64,000 bases of DNA from Daucus carota subsp. sativus (lineage: Eukaryota; Streptophyta; Magnoliopsida; Apiales; Apiaceae), in assembly GCF_001625215.2 (NCBI RefSeq), contig NC_030381.2, positions 21,849,131-21,913,130 on the forward strand, in the 5' to 3' direction. Shown here in pieces: positions 29,897 through 44,149 of the stretch. Below the pieces are notes generated by a model, which saw only the letters and a program-made list of their open reading frames with translations, made no database searches and was not told the DNA's origin. The position numbers and the translations under genes were made by a program. The first letter of the stretch is position 1. Each line of letters starts with the position of its first letter.

Positions 29897-32800
29897 TCAA
29901 AATGAGCAGTGATCTTTTAACACCTGCCTAGCAAGATCAACTGCTCCACTACTCTTATATATTAAATGTAGATTGTATGCAGCCTCTCTACCAAGGTCAC
30001 AGTATCCTGGCTTCCGACTCTCGACACCATCTTGATTCTCATTAGGTAGCTTAGGTATTGGGTAGTCTTTTTCACGTATTGCAAGCACCTTCTCATAAAA
30101 TGTAGCAGCAAGGGTAACAAGACCCACGTGGTGATATGCACGAGCTATGTTGTATAATGCTTCCTGCAAGAGAGGATGGGAAATATCAGAACTTCGCAAT
30201 ACTAACCACACATTCAAGTCTTCGTTCCAATCTAGTAGATAGATGAAAACGAAAATTTCCAAGATATCTGAGTATGCAGGCAGCAATATTTAAACAAGAG
30301 CGAGCAATATAATACTAGACAGATATCCCCATGGGAAAGAAGTTCGGAGACATGGAATCAACTACGATCGGGAAATGTTGCAAAGGTATTTTTGAGGCCA
30401 TACTTGATCCCACCTTATGTTGCCTTTGTTCTATATAACTGCTTGGACACATGGCCTAGCCTTGAATTCGTATCTATTGCTTTCAATTAAGTTCATTTTA
30501 GTAAAAGATAAAGATATATATTGAATGCATCATACAGTATTATAACTCAGAAGCTTGTATTTTGCAACTCAATGACATGAAACAATCACATATAGGAGCA
30601 ACCAAAGATGACCTGTGACACTTAAAAATGTTCTAATAGTAATGAATTCTTAGCAAAAGAATGCCGAAATAGTCCACCTGCCGTACAAAGAAGTGAAAAG
30701 TTGCATTCAGATGAGCATCACAAAGCATACCTGGCTGTTTTCAGAAAGTAGCAAATTCTTAAAGAGGAATGCCAAGCCTTGCATGACACATTGATGTTTG
30801 TTCTGGAGTCTATGACCAAGGGCTAAGTTAATTAAGGCAGAACCTGTGAAACACAGTATAACAAAGTTCTCTCTTACTTTTGCTCTATGAGTGTTAATCG
30901 AATAAAGCAACATGTTGCAAAGATCCCGTGCAAAAGAATCATACCTACACATAAATTGATCAAGGGATTGTCTGGCATCAGTTTATAAGCTTCTAAATAA
31001 TCTTTTGCAGCTGCCTGATGCTGACTGATCATAGTAAGCTGATGGCCGAATATAATATACGGAGGTACGCAATCTTTGTGTTTTACTCGCATAGAATGAA
31101 GGAACTTGCCGTGCTTCGAATACCTATTATCCAGCCTATTATAAAACAGATAGCTATAAGAATCTCCAGCTGCAGGGGTGCCAATACATACCTTCTAGTA
31201 TACAAACGCATCACTATAGCATAATGTCAAATAATATGAATTCCTTTATAAACCTACTATGTAGCTGAACTGCCAATATAATAAAATATTTCTCCGTAAT
31301 ATTAAAGTGGTGTCAAAGACCACATTAACGTCTCTCAGCTTAGGCATGTGCGACTCATCATAACATTTGAGCATATCATACTAGAAGAATAAAACTTAGA
31401 ACTGACATTTAGAACGTACACTAGTGGAAACCAAGATTTAATATAAAGTGGATGTACCGGTTGATCCACCAATACCCCTTACCTCTGCTCCTGTAGAGGT
31501 CATGTGCTCAACACTCCTTACCATTAATGGTATAGGTTGTACGGCGGTCGGGTTAGAGACAATTTTCCAACCCAAACCAATTAATTCAGCCTAGAGAATA
31601 TCAACCCATTCATTTTTAAAAATTGTATAACCCAACTCTACTAATTGTAAGTTGGTTTGGGACCCTTAACCAACCCAACCTATATAGGTTGGGCAATTAT
31701 TACCCCAACTTAATATCGGGGTTTCTTTTCAGTTGAACTGTACAAAAACAAAACGAATCAGGCTTGATTTGGTTTGGTCTGTATCCAAACCCTGTACATC
31801 CCCACTTAGTGGTATCATCACGAGATTACGGTCAGCAGTAGTTGCATTCCACTGTTTCAATTGGCGAATAACTAACAAACGAGTCGTTTTTAAAAAAGCT
31901 ACCAAGTGCAATATAAAAGTTAAGTAGGTAGAGGTAAGATACAGAATACAACCCTTGATCACCCCCAGACCAGGGCATCACAGACCAGGGCAACAAAAAT
32001 AAACTTGCTTTACATAACTAGAATTTAACTCTTTTTACCTCGAAATTACTTTGTAGTAACAGTTCCATGCAGCGAAGCTGTATGGATGCTGATTGACTAT
32101 GTATCGTGCACAATCCCATCCATGCGAAGGATCACCGATATTATAGGCTATTTCTACACCAACATTGAGAAAATGCTTTAATGTAGTTAACAAAGTGTTC
32201 CACCTCACTTTATTATTACATAAATGAGGTAAAATGTATTTGTTAAATGTAATAATACTAAAATGAGGGTGACAAGGAGAAAGAACATATATAAATTTCA
32301 CACAACCGAACTTACGAGCTCCAATGGACCGAAGCTCCTCCTTCCTCTCTACAGAGAGAGTGCTACATGCCAATTTCAGACTAATATCAATGATTTCAAG
32401 TGCTTCCCAGTATTTTTGAAGAGATGCAAGTGACTTGCATAACTATGAAGAATAAGACAAAACCAAAGACTGGTAAGAAAATGCTACTAGCAAGTCTCTG
32501 GGTTAAAAAGGAGAAGCAGCAGCTTCAGAAAAGAATCACTAGGCAAGTTAATGAAAGCATATATGATAAACAAAGCAGCAAATGATGGCAAGTACATAAA
32601 ATGATAATTAACAAATGCAAAAATGAGAAAAATGGAAAAAGGAAGGATGCAACACTAACATCTATTATGAGGCAATGATATTCCTCGTCTACCAGGAGAT
32701 TCGGCAGAGGACGTCTCCTTGTGACTTGCTGCATCAAATATAGCACTCAAAAATCACAAAATGTAGCTATACTATATGGACAAGAAGAAATTCTACCACT

Positions 32801-35800
32801 ATATTCAGGAGCTTGAGTATCCAGCCACAAGTATAACAATTAAAAATTCTTACAGGAGGTTCAACATCTGATTCATCGCTTTTATATTCAACTCCTGCAG
32901 CCAATGCAGCAGCTCTTTTTTCTTCCCTTAATGCTTCTTTCTTTTGAAGCAACTTCTTTGCTCTGGTAGCTTTTGTTCTAAAGTATTGCCACATAGAGGT
33001 ATTAGTTAGCACTTGCTCCGGGAGAATGTGGGTAAAATGCAGAAATAAAACCAGATCGAATTCTGGACAGTGGCGTAGTATGTTAATATATGAAAAAAAG
33101 TAACAAAGATTAGACATGCAGCTTTTTTTGGAAAAAATTATACAAAATAAAGCTTCTTACATCCTACATCTATGTTATGGACTTGGGTGCAGGTATCTAC
33201 TACATCTCCATATCCATATGTTATGGGCAAATATTATACACAATAAATCGCAAATCAAAAATTACCTACATGTCATAGATTACCAGATTCAAAATATACT
33301 ACGGATTTTCATTAAAAAGAAATTTAAACATTGTCAGAAGACTCATATAAGGAGCTCATATTCCATTAGATGCTGCACGATTTAAGAACTCTTACCGCAG
33401 CTTTTAAAGGTATCTCTTGAAATTTGTATCAAACAACATATCAAGTAGATTCGAGTTCACTGCATGGTATGAAAATAATTGAAAGCAACCCAAAAGTTGT
33501 ATTGTCATAATAAGCATAATACATAAGTTTAAGAAAACTAAACGTAAGCCGTTCACATTTACAAATCACATATATTACTTGAAAAAATCGAGTAGAGATG
33601 AAGGTTGATATATCAACTTCAAAAATCTGTGATTTCTATAAAAGCTTCAACTACACAAGTAAAATTAGTAATGATAAATATCATGGAAAAGAATAAGAAT
33701 TAGTGGAATTCTTACAAATCCGACGTTGACGCCATAGGTCTAAAGCCATGGAATACATTATCGTTTTGACGATTGTCTAGCACTTTGGCTCTTTCAAACA
33801 ATTCACTTCTTGTTAACTTTCTCTTTGCTCTATCCTATAAAAGATGCATAATTGTCCATGAATGAAAGCAGCAATATAGTAAACGCTTTAACAGTAAAAT
33901 TAATAAAAGTATTACAGGGAAAATTCCTCTAAATCTCCTTATGTAACTGTTCTTAAACGCCAAGATATAATTTCATGCTGTGTTTTACTAAATATACTTC
34001 CAAAAAACATATCATTCGTGTTAATTAACTTAGATCTATAGATGATCATCTGATTCAGCAAAACATCTTCAAAAGCTCTACTGCACATTATGTGCAACTA
34101 AGGTATACTAATCTTGCTAATAAACTAAGGTTTAGCCATTCAGGAAGAGGTTTTATATCAAACGGGCCACTCATTCTGTCCAAAAATCTCATCTAGACCA
34201 CCCATTAAAAAAACATATCATTTAAACCACTAAATTGAGTATATATATCATTCTGTTTGATGACGTCATGGTAATTGACGGATAAACAATATTTTAGCTG
34301 CAGGCTGGCTTCATATATTGTAAAAGTTCATGAGTGTAGAATTGAGCTGTTATAAAAAAAAGTACAAGTTGCAGTTCAAAATAAGGATTCCAAATGATTC
34401 AGAGATCACATATACAGTTCAAACCAGGATTCCCACTAATTTCAAAGTTAAACTGGGCCTAAGAAAAATTATATAGTTTATTAAGAAGAAATACAAATTT
34501 CTGAAAATTTTAAGTTGCTGACAGTTCTTTTTTTTGCCAAGATTTTCATCATTTTTCCTCATCAAGTGAGTTTCAAGTTGCTGACAATTCTTTTTTTTTT
34601 TTCAATAACTTCTCATCATTTTCCTCATAAAGTGTATAGTTCAAGAAGTCCCTCATTTCATTTCGCACACAGGGGGCAACTTTAGTCAAGAATCTTAATA
34701 GCCTGTATCTCTTAATGTATACTTCCTAAAATTAGTGAGATATATTGATGCCCAAAGCAAAATGCTGCTTTGACTCCACTATCTCAAAAAACAGCTTCCA
34801 CTGAGCTAACACAACTTAGATAATGTTCGATATAATTATGTTTTCTTGTATTACCTTTTGTTGAATAGCCTCAAGAAATGACTTCCGAACACAGGGATAT
34901 ATTGTATCGACAAAGGAGTCCAAGGATCCTCTATCTTTGTAGATCTGGGAAAGCTTTAGCTTTATAGTGAAATTTGTCCACCATAGTTCGGGTTTGTCCA
35001 AGTTGTGTTCATATGTACACTCTGAAGCTCATAAGCAAAATGTCATTAACAATATAGGCAGATTACGAGAGCCACGAATACTGTAATAAAGCATACCATG
35101 ATCAGTAGGAGGACAAAGTATACTTATGGCTTCGTCGTCTTTGCTTTCCTCCAGAAGAAGCGATGCTAGCTTTAGCCGTGTATCAACACTGTCATTGAGT
35201 TTAGGCAGAGCTAAAAATGAAACAAACTAGAAACAATTAATATCTTAACGCCAGATTTTAGCACCACAAAAGTTGTAAATTGTCTACATGCATTTTTATA
35301 TAAATATTCTATGGCAGAATCTTACCAAAAGACAGCAAAATCTAAATAGAACGCAGATAATGTTATTATGTTACAAGCCCAATTGTGTGGCTTGATTACA
35401 ACCTAAATCATGCTCTTCATTGCCAATTTACAACAGTACATATACACCCATGTTGGGAGAGAGAATTATCCTTTCACCAATCAATTTCACTTTCCTACAT
35501 CAGAGCTGATTTTAAAATTGCTTGCATACCTTGCTGGTTTTTAGTCAATTGACCCTCTTTACATCTGAGAAGACTTGAACCCTCAAACCTTCTAGATGTG
35601 AGGACAGTACAACAAGAGCAGGAGCCCTTTGGTAACCCCCTATTGTCGCTGCTTTCTTGGTGATTGACAAAAAAATGCTACAGGTATTTGTAGATTAATA
35701 ATCGCGGTTACTTTGTGTCAAGGTGTTCTGGTGTTGTATGTGATTTCATTTTTATTAGCGATGGCAGACCATTAAATTGCATAGAGAGAATAATCGTGCA

Positions 35801-36943
35801 GGGTCTTAAACATGTTACGTCAAATGAGGCCAATTGAATAGGATACCACCCATGCATGATACCTTTATAGTAGTACTCAATTGATCGTAGTCGATCGCCT
35901 AGATGTAAGTTACATTCTGCTATCCTTGAATATAGAACACCCTGCAAAATAATTATTAAGTGAGACTTGATTGAACTAAAATTTTCAAGTTAACCATAAC
36001 ACAATAAGTACATCACGAGAAAAGCTCATGAACTTGCCAGTACATTTAAAGTGAACATAGGATTTCAACATCTTGGGGGGTTGGAAACTTGATGTTAGAT
36101 AAAAGCCAGTTACAAAATGCTAAAACATTATCACTGCAGGATTTAAGACAGACAAGGAATATAACAGATATACAGGCAATAACAAAACAGATGTGAAGGC
36201 AAGAATAATCAGATGTTGGCAAGGGTAAAAGGACATGGGCAAAAGAATATCATTTTGTATTTATAGTGCCAGGGCATATCGTTGCCATGTTAACACCATA
36301 TAACAATGATTTAGTTTCATCATAGTTCAACTCAACTTCATAATGTCATAAATGTGTCATTGCTATTTAAAATACATATTTATAACAAAAATTCTAACTA
36401 ATATACATGTAAGAACTTGAACACTCAGCCATAATAATTGTTCTCATCCGATCCTTAATCAATTCCAAGACATAGTAGACTAACTAAAAATTATAGTCAG
36501 TTGGCAACTAAAGCATGCAGAATGAAAATTTTTAGTAATTACAATCATTTGATATAATGCAAATACAATGAGAGGGGATTTTATCATTCTTACGCTGTCA
36601 TTGTCGCCAATTGCTTCTAACATCATATAGTACTTCAATGCAAGTTCATAGTGTTTAAGATTTGCCAATGAATCAGCAACTTCAGTGACTATTTGTGGAC
36701 GATCACATGCATTGCCCCTTTGCAAGACACAAAAAATAGCCTAGACATCCTTGTCAAGTATAAGTAGAGAGCTATTATCACATTCTTCAAAAGATTGAAG
36801 TAAGGAACAGAAAAAACTCAAGACTCAAAAGCTAAGTTCTTTCAATATACAAAAACCTTACACCTTCACCGCCACAACTTCAATTTAACATGCTTACATT
36901 AAAGTAAATTAATTTTTTCTTTAACCTGCAACTGTGTGTGTGT

Positions 36944-37020
<77 letters not shown>

Positions 37021-40000
37021 AAGTAACAAACCTCTGCTTTTTCAAGATTTCCGAGGTGAGCCTGACACACTCCTGCTTTAATAGTTAAAGGTAATGGAAA
37101 TTCTTTGCCGGCACAATACACCTGTTGTGCATGCTCAATATGATTCAGAGCCTTGATATATGCTCTGCCTTCGATGAGCATTGATACTAGAAGATAAATA
37201 ATGCTGATTTCAGCTTCAGTTTGATTACGTTTAACGTACTCCTCCAGAATACTAACAGCACGTTCACGCTGACCGCATTTTTGATATAACTGAAAGAGAA
37301 TGGTAGTAGTTAGCTTCAAGCAAAACTGAAGGCCATACACAGACAAATAATATTAACAAACAAATATATCTGACAACACCAAAAAATGAAAAACCCTTTC
37401 TAACAATTATTTTAGACTCTAAATCAACAACAAAATCTGAAATAAAGATGCCAAAGATGAAAGAAAATAAGCAAGCATGCAGTGACTGGAAGGAAAAACG
37501 AACATACTAATAATGGGGAAAATGTACTGTTCTGTAGCCTTTAAGTTGCATAAATATATAAAAGTCATTAGAACAAAAATACCTAAAACATATTTGTTGA
37601 ATGAGCATTCATTAAGTAAGACTGAGTGAGGTTCTCTAAAATGCGCTTTAATATAGAACCATAACAAAATACTCAAATGATGCAAACTTATAATGCTTAA
37701 ATGGAGATTATAAGAAAAGAGGCGAAGTTGACCTTTGTGGCCTTTTTCAGTGCTTCAACAAGTTCAGGGCGGAGCTCCGCTTCAACAAGTTCAGGACGGA
37801 GCCGCGAAATTTGCTCATACGATTCAGCAGCCTTTAGATAATCACCCAGCTCAACATAAAGTGAAGCACGGTCAAACCTAAGGCTGAGATCTTGAGGATC
37901 GGCTGTAATAGCTTTGGAAAGGCAATACATAGCCTGTTCATTATTACCTTCTTCTCTGCATATATTCCAGTTTGTTAGCTATTAATAGGAGCGAAAAAAT
38001 TAACACACTACAACAATTTACTAGATACACAAATGTTATCTTGACTGACTGTAATAGTCACTAATAGCAACATCAAACTGACAACCACCACTTGCTTCTT
38101 AAAATATTAACCAAATTATCTCGGAGACTCTCTGTAAAAGCATCACAATCGTCATATTAAGACCAATCAATCCTAAACAGTTCGAAAGTATAAATCCGAA
38201 TGTTACACATGGTCGTGCAATTCTGCAGTATAGTCATTAAAGACTTCAAAGTTTAAAAAAAAAAAAAAAAAGATACTTCATTATTCACGAATCTCAATGA
38301 TTAAGACATGGTCAAATTTTCCTGATCAATATTTTTACTCATTAACTCTATCCCAGTAAACTTTACTTCGTTTACGCTTTTCTAGAAAATTAACTACTGA
38401 TCACATTTGCCCAAAAAAAATTATGTTCTTATAATCACTTGTTTTTTAAATGCTAATATAGGCAATAAGATGAGATAAAGAAAAATAATTGATATGGAAC
38501 TAGATTTCAAATAGGATAATCAGTCAAACTGTCAAAGGCTTTGGCTAAACTTACACAGACAATAGAACAAGAAGTTTCCAGAGAGATCCATCCTTTGGTG
38601 ACGAATGGGCAGCAAGCATGTAGCAACCCATTTGCTTCTTTTTATCTTTAAGTTGCTCATAGACGAGGCCAAGCTTGTAATAAGGGTCAGGCAGATAAGG
38701 ATCAAGCCGAATAACTTCTTTTAAAAGACATCTGGCCTACATCATACAAGTTGAATAACAATCTAATTGAGAAATTAAGAAAAAAGGATACAAGTCAGCA
38801 AGATAATATTATCAAAACCTAAGCAATTCTAATGACCTACTGTAACATATCATTTCATCATTTAGCATTTATGAAACTGACGATACAAATATATAGAAGT
38901 GGCATATAAGAGTAAACATACATAAGTAAGACCTAATTATAACGAAAATTTTAAAGTTGGACACATTAAAAGGAACAAAAACTTGTCTCCCCATTCAAAC
39001 AAACCACAATATACACGGGATGAGTTGAGACGAAAATGCATATATTAGACAATTAAGTGAATTTTCAACAAAAATAAAAATGCTGCAGCTTAGAAGAACC
39101 GAATTAGATAAAGAAAGAAAAACAAACTAAAAGTTTGTTTCATATGATACGAGAACATATATATAATATATAACACTAGTACTTTGGAAGTGACCTATGA
39201 AGGATCAATTACATTATTTTGATAGTTGATAAAGCCCGGAGCTTAGGACAAGGATACATATGCCCTATATCACCAGTTACACACCCATATTAAAATCAAA
39301 ACATAAAGTCTAGGTGCAATTAATACAGGAACCAAAAAATCAATTTAGACAATTTAGCCCACATACTTCTTCATAACGTTCATTCGAATAATGAAGTGTA
39401 GCTTCACCAAGCTTTCGTGCCACTACTGGATTAACTTTTTTCTTTGATCCCCTTCTCCTACCTTTCTTCTTGTTCTGCAGAATATTAATCAGAGCAAAAA
39501 GAATTATATTGTTCATTAAGACTCCTGAGAAACTGTAAGCAGGCTGCTGTATTGCAGAAAATTGAAGATAAACCTTAAGCGTAAGAAAAAGATTATAGAA
39601 GTATCTATTGATGGTCGAAGGTACAGAGCAAAGCAAAAATATGAACGTACAAAGTTGTTCAAATAGTACTTCCATCACTGGGAGCTATAATAAAAAGTAA
39701 TCTGCAGACAACTACGAATTACAAAAGTTGCTAGTAGCATTATCATGCCGCATACAATTACTTAAAATGAAGCATTAGTAAATCAATACTGACATACTGC
39801 ATACTGACACCAGTTGTAGCAGATAAGTGAGAGACACTGTGTAAGCAAAACCTTCAGCTAAACTCTTATAACTTACAAGCTATCTACACAAACTACCGAG
39901 GAATAATTGTTTTTCCTAAGTCAATTTCTAGACAACAGAGAAAGGCTACAACAGAAGTACTGAGGAGAACCATGATTAAAATTTCCTAGCTTCATGTCTT

Positions 40001-41765
40001 AAAGCAGATGCGATTTAGAGCTCAATGGAGAAACTTATGACAGGAGATGGATCTCTGAGCAGTCTCATAATAGAAATAATTAAACACAGCATGTTTTCCG
40101 GTTCCTACAATCCCAAAGTTCTTTTCTAATTTTCCCGATAGAGATAACCTCAAAGTCCGTGTACAAGACTAGACAATAGACACTAAATATAAACACAAAT
40201 AGTACAAAATGAATAAAAAAATTCCTAAGGAAAACAATTCATGCCACTCTTTCAGAGTTATTGGGTTTGGAGGCACCAAGCCAATAGTTAGCTTCATCGA
40301 ATCAATTAATAAACAGGGTTGTCATGTGACATACCTTCCTTCTCCGTTTTCGTCCTGAATTATAAGCCATTGCTTCCATTATTTCTTCAAACGTTTCTAC
40401 ATGATCGTCATCATTTCTAAGCTTTTTTGATGGATTGCTGCCACAAGATATATGTATAAAAACCCCGATTCTTTCTACAATTTTTCCACCATAATGATAG
40501 CATATTAAAAGAGGTCAGTTACAAGTTACAACTAATATTCAGAGGTTTATCCTATAATAAAAGCTTGCTGCAAAGAGAACTTCTACAATCGGAGACAACA
40601 GATATATCTGCTAAAGATTAAATCTCTACATTGGTCTGATCTCTAGCTCAAGAACATAATTTTTTTTCTCAGTTATGATCAAAAACACCACACAGGAAGG
40701 GACTAAATGAAAACCATATAATAAACTTTATCGTCAGATAATTATTAATAACAACTTTAAAATAACATGAAAATAGTAATTTCCATTATATTACGATAAT
40801 AATACTCCATTACTCATAGTTACTCTGCTAGAAAAAATGTGTAATTATAATCCAAATTCCAACAAACAAGGCCTCTTAACACTATTATCATGTCTATCTC
40901 CACCAGTTCAGCGTCTTATAGTCCCTCATCAAAATATCATCTTAAAGCTATTTTGTCAAGTACATATGATTTCTGTAAGCAATATATAACGACTGGACTT
41001 CCATTACATCACTAAACAGCAATACCCAATTTCTGAATAATTAACCTTGGTATGCTCATCATATGTTAATAAGAATCTAATTAAGTTTCTTATATTCCCT
41101 CATCATACAACAGTCTTCCAATTTAACAATGACTTGAGCTTCCTTTTTTCAGCAAATCAACTATTTTACTACTCTAATAACAATCTTACTAATCGAAAGT
41201 AGGAAATAAATAAATCAAAACTAACAAGTACGATATCTAGTCCATTATGCAAGTTGCTTTTGTGTGCTCTGAATATGTAGATTCAAAAAAAAAACTGATT
41301 TCTTCCTCTATATAATAATTTATATATACATTCATCTAAATACTAAACAATTAAGATATCATACGCTCAGATAAGAACAGTTGTGACAAGCAAACAATTG
41401 TTATAAGAGAGGAACTTATACCTAGAAGAGAGAGGAGTGGAGAGAGATTTACGCTTTCGAGCAGCGAGAGCTTCATATTCATTCTCGATACGCTGAAATT
41501 GATGATACTTGTCAACGGCCGAGGCATCATTCTCAATGAAATCCAATGGATCCATCTCGCCTTCGAATCTCATCTTATAACTCATATCGTCTTCTTCTTC
41601 CTCTTCTTCTTCATCTCCGACATCGTCGTTTCCGTCATCATCTCCGTACTCGTCTTCTGCCTCTAGTTGTAGAGGAGAATACAAAGTTGTTTGGTTGGTG
41701 TTGGTGCTGGTGCTGTTTGTTACATTATCTGTTGCTATTTGTTCATCCTCCTCCATGTTTGTCAT
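29897..41765 (-). CDS. TFIIIC TPR subunit (GTF3C3 / yeast Tfc4 homologue)
   Basis: Eighteen exons on the minus strand, 41422-41765, 40335-40437, 39367-39474, 38555-38736, 37733-37955, 37032-37289, 36594-36740, 35863-35941, 35097-35210, 34855-35021, 33716-33834, 32854-32977, 32660-32728, 32316-32442, 32039-32153, 30945-31135, 30731-30843 and 29897-30163, give 949 residues with phases closing throughout. TFIIIC binds A and B boxes of tRNA genes and recruits TFIIIB for RNA polymerase III; this subunit bridges to TFIIIB. The N-terminus is very acidic (DEEEEEEEDDMSYKMRFEGE), then a basic KKKGRRRGSKKK segment, then arrays of tetratricopeptide repeats (EATLHYSNERYEE, YYKLGLVYEQLKDKKKQMGC). A Lys-rich helical spacer (ATRAKKLLQKKEALREEKRA) lies at about residues 617-640, then more TPRs to LDLARQVLKDH-like GAVDLARQVLKDHCSF. 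Start is the ATG at 41765. An in-frame 27-bp duplication lies in exon 5. Confidence 0.9.
31520..31810. mobile_element. small DNA-transposon remnant in a TFIIIC-gene intron
   Basis: Ends resemble an inverted pair (TAGGTTGTACGGC on the left, CCCTGTACATCC on the right) with many CCAACCC/GGTTGGG motifs in both orientations between. This is typical of hAT-type MITEs. The target duplication was not determined. Confidence 0.45.
34513..34635. repeat. 63-bp imperfect tandem duplication in a TFIIIC-gene intron
   Basis: Copies begin AGTTGCTGACA at 34513 and 34576, each with a T run followed by TTCTCATCATTTTTCCTCAT-like sequence. Intronic, no apparent function. Confidence 0.6.
36931..37018. repeat. compound microsatellite (TG)n(TC)n(TA)n
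   Basis: Contiguous TG, TC and TA dinucleotide runs in the intron just downstream of exon 6 of the TFIIIC gene, about 15 bp from its splice donor. Length is likely to vary between individuals. Confidence 0.95.
37752..37805 (-). repeat. 27-bp in-frame duplication in TFIIIC-gene exon 5
   Basis: The codons for LRPELVEAE occur twice in tandem (LRPELVEAELRPELVEALKK). The unit adds nine residues in a TPR-linker helix without breaking the frame. The two copies differ by a few bases. Confidence 0.85.
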
Positions 41766-41854
41766 AGTGTTTCTCACCTAATGCCTGCTCTTCTATACTC
41801 TAATGAGGACCGCGGACTTGCCTGTATACAACACACCACTCAATTAAGCTAAAT

Positions 41855-42160
41855 TAAAAGTATCTCCAACAAATTAATTATTTGATGTCTTAAATTATAA
41901 TTTTGAGAAATAGGACGGAAAACACAACTTTAACAAAGTTCTAATCATTCCCTAATAAGTTATAATCCTTCTCTCATTCCCCATTTATAAGTAACGGCTA
42001 AACATTTCTCTAATCATTTTTAATAATAAAATATTCACTTCCCACCCTTTACACTCTTTACCACCTTTTTACATTATCTCCTTACTAATAGATTTTAAAT
42101 TTAATATAAAATAATAATAATAATAGAAAACACAAATAGGGATGATTGTCGGAGTTGTCA
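41855..42160. mobile_element. MITE-like repeat, copy 1 (second copy near 58.5 kb)
   Basis: Left end ATCTCCAACAA and right end TTGTCGGAGTTG are approximate inverted repeats. The body (TTAAATTATAATTTT, ATCCTTCT, AAAATATTCACT, CTAATAGATTTTAAATTTA) matches 58445-58700 in the same order with many substitutions. It is just upstream of the TFIIIC gene start. Confidence 0.6.
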
Positions 42161-43094
42161 TTCAATATAATGTAATAAATTATTAGAAATTAAATTGTTT
42201 ATAATATATTTAGAGAACAGTGGCGGAACCAGGACTAAGATTTAGGAGGCTCAAATATTTAATCATAGAATTTCAAAACACACGCACATAATTAAAAAAA
42301 TCTGACCAGGCTGCCGTTCTGAAGAACAGTAGACAGAAAGACTAGGCATATGCAACATGCAAAATTGTTTGTCATGCGATTATATAAGACCTGTTATACA
42401 CTTACACTAAGATTCTTTAACCTACTATTTGCTCTTTTCTTTTCGGACAGCTATAGGCTTAGCTGCAGCTTCAATCAAGAAAATCTAACACCTGTGTAAT
42501 CTAGCTCATGTTAAGGTGTGCACAGAGAGGTTGAATAATATTAACAGACAGGAGTAAGCTAGATATCGTGACAGCAATTAACAATCCGGAAACCCACTTA
42601 ACAATCGCTTTATACAAATTCAATTGTTCGAAGTTCAAACTCTAATTCTTGAAAAATCCGGAACCCCCAATTAACAATCTCTATATACACAATCACAGCA
42701 GATAAAAAAAGATTAAAGAGATAAAGAATTAATCAAAATATGATACCTAGAAATTGGGGGTTGCAGCTGTGGGCACTGGGAGCTGGAGGGAGGGAGAGAG
42801 TCAGAGAGGAGCTGAGCAGGTTGTGCTGGGCTCGCGCCTCAAATTGCCGCAGCTGAGTCTCTTTTCTTCTTCGTTTTCTTTTTAGTTAAGTTACTTATAA
42901 TTTTAATTAATTTTCTAATATTTATGTTTATTTGTAAATTCACTACTTCTTATTTTATTTTTGTTGATTAATATATTTTAATATCTTTTTTTATAAAAAT
43001 AAGGCCTCTCTATGACATTTAAAATTAAGCGAAAACTAAAAAGAATTACATTGATATGAATAATTTAGGGGCTAAAAAAATACACTATCTTTCG
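42161..43094. other. intergenic, upstream flank of the TFIIIC gene
   Basis: No gene recognised. The interval at 42740-42850 is less AT-rich with GAGAG runs and could be a 5' leader or promoter of something not identified, or part of the TFIIIC-gene upstream region. Confidence 0.35.
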
Positions 43095-43204
43095 GTGATT
43101 TTTGGATTATTTTGTGACCCATTAGCCTGAGAGAGATATGTAATGAATTAACAATTTGGTTTAATTTATATTTACAAGTCATATTCATACTATTCTTCTT
43201 CTTC

Positions 43205-44035
43205 TTCCGGAAACAGCTTTGCATACTTTTGTAACATGTTCTTATGCTGTCACATGCTGGGCAAGAGTGCATAATCAACTTGTGAGTGGAGAGTTTAACT
43301 CCTTTTCTCAGTGGTTACAGTTAGTGTTTCAACAACAGGATTCTAAACAGATTCACATCACTGTTATGGTCTGCTGGATGATTTGGAAGCACCGAAATGA
43401 ACTCGTATGGAACCAACGTAGTTTGGAGATCACATAATTGGTGGAGTCGGCATACTCTATTGTTAATCAATAGAAAAGTGTTCAAGATAGAACTTTTGAC
43501 CATTTTATGGGTTACATGATCCAAAATGATGATGATGAGCACGGGCACAGTCCTATGATTAATAGTGTTAAGATAAATTCTGACGCGGCCATTTTTGAAG
43601 ATTCAAACTGCTATAGTCACGCATTCATAGTTAGAGATCATGAAGGTGCACTAATTGAAGCAAAATCAAAATGTTTACGCGGCCAAGTTAATCCTGATTT
43701 AGCAGAAGATTTTGACATCAGAGAGGCATTAAGTTGGGTAAAGGAAAATGGACGTACAAGTGTGGTTGTTGCAGGTTGTTCAGGCTATACGCAGCTCCCT
43801 CTCTTGTGTTTCTTACTTGGGAAGAGTTGTTTGCAAGTTTGCACGATAAAAACATAAGTTTTAGATTTGTAAAACGGTCCGCGAACAAAGTGGCTCATTA
43901 TTTGGCCAGATATAGTTGTTCAGTAGCTGATCGTGCGTGGAGAGTGAGAGATGTTCATCCTGAATTTAATCATGTATTGTTGGATGATTTGAGTTATTAA
44001 TGAATTCCAATTTTATGGCCCAAAAAAAAAAATTA
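43205..44035 (+). mobile_element. LINE 3' fragment with degenerate RNase H-like region
   Basis: Frame-shifted pieces on the plus strand match the C-terminal part of plant non-LTR retrotransposon polyproteins. CWARVHNQLVSGEF and CWMIWKHRNELVWN come from the zinc-binding reverse-transcriptase tail. VKINSDAAIFEDSNCYSHAF, then VRDHEGALIEAKSKCLRG and SFRFVKRSANKVAHYLARYS come from the RNase H-like domain; the Asp in NSDAA is a usual metal ligand. There are at least two frame changes and a stop. A short A-rich tail (44022-44033) follows the stop. The 5' part including the reverse transcriptase core is missing, as usual for 5'-truncated LINEs. Confidence 0.78.
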
Positions 44036-44149
44036 AAATCCAATTTTACATTTTTACGTATTACGTTCAATTTAAATACACCGAGTTCGTCGACTTATTA
44101 CATAATGTACTGATATTGATATAATTTTTATTTGTTAATAAATTTATAT

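Larger units (their letters stand above)
23750..30945. repeat. source block of a segmental duplication
   Basis: This interval, from just upstream of VPS20 through the last exons of the TFIIIC gene, matches the interval 43095-46460 in direct order. Matching anchors include the start AACAATTTGG, the 24.29-24.42 kb stretch, the 29.49-29.69 kb stretch (TTCGAACTATGTCCTAAAAC) and 30.31-30.94 kb (TTCGGAGACATGGAATCAAC). The copy lacks the insertions 24419-29493 and the interval about 29690-30310. Confidence 0.8.

Noticed and set aside
36921..37031. Continuation of a TFIIIC frame into Tyr-Ile and Arg-Glu repeats
   Set aside because: This is read-through of the splice donor into the compound microsatellite; the exon ends at 37032.
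41546..41767. 73-codon plus-strand frame opposite TFIIIC exon 1
   Set aside because: Antisense shadow of the acidic N-terminal exon; Leu/Arg-rich composition follows from the opposite strand.
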